A stretch of DNA of 7,760 nucleotides. It comes from Candidatus Acetothermia bacterium (GTDB lineage: Bacteria > Bipolaricaulota > Bipolaricaulia > UBA7950). Of the stretch, positions 6,102 through 7,760 are shown in pieces. A program made the translations under genes and the position numbers. The DNA lies in the NCBI GenBank assembly GCA_003535305.1, contig DOHL01000014.1, positions 1 through 7,760 on the forward strand, read 5' to 3'. The notes under the pieces were generated by a model. It did not search any database. It saw only the letters and a program-made list of their open reading frames with translations, and was not told the origin of the DNA. Position 1 is the stretch's first letter. The number at the start of each line of letters is the position of its first letter.

Positions 6102-6105
6102 CAGG

Positions 6106-7065
6106 ATGGGACAGAAAACTGTAATAACAATGGGGACATTTGATGGAATCCATATCGGCCATCAACAGGTATTGAAATGCGCGAAAGAGGTGGCAGATGC
6201 CAAGCAACTGCCTGCGGTTGCTTGTACATTCACCTTTCCTCCCCGCTTGACAGGCAATGATCGTGCTCTTCTTATGCCTTACAGAGCGAAACAAGCTATT
6301 TTGCGCACTTACGTCGATAAAGTGGAAGAGATTGAATTCTCCGCGATCTGCAATCTCGATAGCGAAACGTTTGTCCGTACTGTGATCGTCGACCGCTTCC
6401 ATGCACGCTACGTTGTCGTGGGAGAGAGATTCCGTTTCGGCCGAGGACGAAAGGGCGATCTGTCCAATTTGATCGAGCTCGGTGATCTCCACGGTTTGGA
6501 TATAGTGACCGTCCCCGTACTTTACAGTGAAGATAAACCACTCCAACCGGTAAGCAGCACACGGATCAGGTCTTTGGTCGATGCCGGCAAGATAAGCGAG
6601 GCCAATAAACTTCTGGGCCGGCCGTTCTCCCTTATCGGTAAAGTCATCAGAGGAGATCGCAAGGGTCGTGAAATCGGCTATCCTACCGCTAATCTTACCA
6701 TCGAAGACTCATTGGTTCGGCCTGCGGCAGGGATCTTTGCTGCGCGTATCCATTGGAAATCTTATGCTGCCGATGGGCTCTTGTACATCGGCCAACGCCC
6801 TACCTTGCATCAGAAGCAGACGCGAATAGAAGTTCATCTACCAGGAGAAGATAAAGGAGATCTATACGGTGTAATGATGGAAGTCCATTTACTTAAGAAG
6901 ATTCGTGATGATGTAAAATTTTCCACCATCGAACTCCTCCGTCGCCAGATCGGTAAAGATGTCGCGGAATTACATAGTTTGATGGCAGAGAAGAAGCTCA
7001 GAGACAGCGTATCATTTATCGCTTCCTTGAACCATTACCACTCCTCCCGTAACATTGACAAATGA
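6106..7065 (+). CDS. ribF: Bifunctional riboflavin kinase / FMN adenylyltransferase
   Basis: RibF phosphorylates riboflavin to FMN and then adenylates FMN to FAD in the cytoplasm. The N-terminal nucleotidyltransferase domain shows GTFDGIHIGHQ (residues 10-20, with the HxGH site at 16-19), VVVGERFRFGRGRKGD (103-118) and SSTRIR (150-155). The C-terminal kinase domain starts near 171 with GRPFSLIGKV and has GYPTANL (191-197, PTAN ATP/Mg site), YIGQRPT (227-233), IEVHL (241-245, with E242 as likely catalytic base) and the final FSTIELLRRQIGKD (272-285). Length (319) is typical, but the protein starts almost at the GTFDG strand, so the usual N-terminal lead is about 15 residues shorter. Where many RibF have GxDFxFG this one has GERFRFG. 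It overlaps tsaB by four bases and likely supplies flavin for the divergent rnf genes, among others. Confidence 0.95.
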   Translation: MGQKTVITMGTFDGIHIGHQQVLKCAKEVADAKQLPAVACTFTFPPRLTGNDRALLMPYRAKQAILRTYVDKVEEIEFSAICNLDSETFVRTVIVDRFHARYVVVGERFRFGRGRKGDLSNLIELGDLHGLDIVTVPVLYSEDKPLQPVSSTRIRSLVDAGKISEANKLLGRPFSLIGKVIRGDRKGREIGYPTANLTIEDSLVRPAAGIFAARIHWKSYAADGLLYIGQRPTLHQKQTRIEVHLPGEDKGDLYGVMMEVHLLKKIRDDVKFSTIELLRRQIGKDVAELHSLMAEKKLRDSVSFIASLNHYHSSRNIDK

Positions 7066-7760
7066 TGATTGCATTAGGAATCGACACTTCCGAAGAATTG
7101 GGTGGAGTGGCAATGGTCTCTCTTTCTGCGGATGGAGAGGAGTTCTGTGACGAATTGCTCTTTGACGCTCCGATGAGCCATGGAAAGAGATTGACCGCTG
7201 CGATTGAGCAACTATTAGCCCGAAGAGAGGTTAAGATAACGGATATTCATGCGGTCTGTTTAAATCGAGGCCCGGGTTCGTTTACCGGTCTTAGGATCGG
7301 AATAGCCTTTGCCCAGGGATTATGCCAATCGTTGAATATCCCACTCGTCGGGATCAGGGGGATAGATAGCTATCGCGCGCGCGCAGACGCGGAAAACCTC
7401 TGTGTATTAGTCAAAGACAGACGTGAAATCGTCTATACGGCTTGGTTCAAAGAAGGCAGCCAAAGAGATGAAGTTGAGGCAATGAATATCGCTGAAGTAA
7501 TAAACCGGGCCGAACAGGAAGGAGAAATGATTTTCATCGGGAGTGGAGCAGATCTTTTCCGTCAACGATTAGAGACGATCACCGGAGCGATAGTCGCCCA
7601 TAAGCGGTTCAATCGTCCCTCGCCGGTGCAAATTATCCGTTTGGCTTTGGCTGAGGAGATAGATTTTAAATCCAATTCACTCTGCATTATTGAACCGTTC
7701 TATGTGACCAAGCCTTTAGCAGAAAAGAAGGTTAAGGGTTTAAGGATCGAGGCACGAGGA
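7062..7760 (+). CDS. tsaB: tRNA t6A threonylcarbamoyl transfer subunit TsaB (3' end cut by window)
   Basis: TsaB is the non-catalytic partner of TsaD in making N6-threonylcarbamoyladenosine at position 37 of tRNAs that read ANN codons. The frame stays open for 233 codons to the window edge with no stop. It opens with MIALGIDTS, followed by the signature GPGSFTGLRIG (residues 71-81 from the first ATG) and a late IEPFYVTKP, matching the end of TsaB proteins, so only a few residues should be missing. Two adjacent ATG codons (7062 and 7065) are possible starts. The first overlaps the ribF stop as ATGA; the second leaves the usual short N-terminus. No ribosome binding site is visible, which suggests translation coupled to ribF. 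Confidence 0.93.
   Translation, partial: MMIALGIDTSEELGGVAMVSLSADGEEFCDELLFDAPMSHGKRLTAAIEQLLARREVKITDIHAVCLNRGPGSFTGLRIGIAFAQGLCQSLNIPLVGIRGIDSYRARADAENLCVLVKDRREIVYTAWFKEGSQRDEVEAMNIAEVINRAEQEGEMIFIGSGADLFRQRLETITGAIVAHKRFNRPSPVQIIRLALAEEIDFKSNSLCIIEPFYVTKPLAEKKVKGLRIEARG

Larger units (their letters stand above)
5524..6105. other. Divergent intergenic region between rnfC and ribF
   Basis: These 582 bases hold no convincing gene. The half near rnfC has several inverted repeats and should contain the rnf promoter, although I could not place -35 and -10 boxes with confidence. The half near ribF holds three heptamer arrays and then the ribF promoter. No riboswitch, tRNA or terminator was recognised. 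Confidence 0.6.

Noticed and set aside
5524..6105. FMN riboswitch upstream of ribF
   Set aside because: The conserved RFN-element sequences are not visible, and the predicted promoter leaves a leader of only about 25 bases.
5850..6143. 97-codon open frame on the plus strand
   Set aside because: It translates the heptamer arrays and runs over the ribF promoter and start, so it is not a real gene.

Overview
The window holds one complete six-gene operon and two further genes reading the other way, set between two stretches of repeat-rich noncoding DNA. The operon (5523 down to 646, minus strand) is rnfC-rnfD-rnfG-rnfE-rnfA-rnfB. It encodes the Rnf complex, the membrane enzyme that moves electrons between reduced ferredoxin and NAD+ and couples this to Na+ or H+ transport. 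The order CDGEAB and the short RnfC match Rnf operons of anaerobes such as clostridia and Thermotoga, not the rsxABCDGE order of enterobacteria. On the plus strand are ribF (6106-7065, makes FMN and FAD) and tsaB (7062 to the window edge, tRNA t6A modification), which overlap by four bases.

Layout: 1-514 is a mosaic of degenerate inverted repeats and GC-rich palindromes with no gene. 515-645 is AT-rich 3' flank of the operon. 646-5523 is the rnf operon, with stop/start overlaps or gaps of 1 to 15 bases. 5524-6105 is the divergent intergenic region, with several inverted repeats, three different arrays of 7-base repeats and a good sigma-70-type promoter for ribF. 6106-7760 is ribF-tsaB.

How the genes fit together: the Rnf complex depends on flavins. 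By family knowledge FMN is covalently attached to RnfG and RnfD and bound by RnfC. RibF makes FMN and the FAD from which the flavin transferase ApbE takes FMN. No apbE lies in the window, so the rnf/ribF link is suggestive only.

Organism: probably an anaerobic bacterium with roughly 50% G+C coding DNA. The intergenic repeat families (CCACAGAG / CTCTGTGG, TCTCTCGCAAAG, CCTGCCTGCC palindromes, heptamer arrays) resemble, from memory, those of uncultured environmental lineages known from metagenomes. I cannot assign a phylum.

I found no clearly new system. The observations most worth checking are the 56-bp GC-rich insertion that splits one arm of an inverted repeat (272-330), the bracketed element around it (19-514), the three successive heptamer arrays (5874-6006), and an RnfB whose C-terminal ferredoxin module appears to have lost all cysteines of one cluster in a coordinated way.
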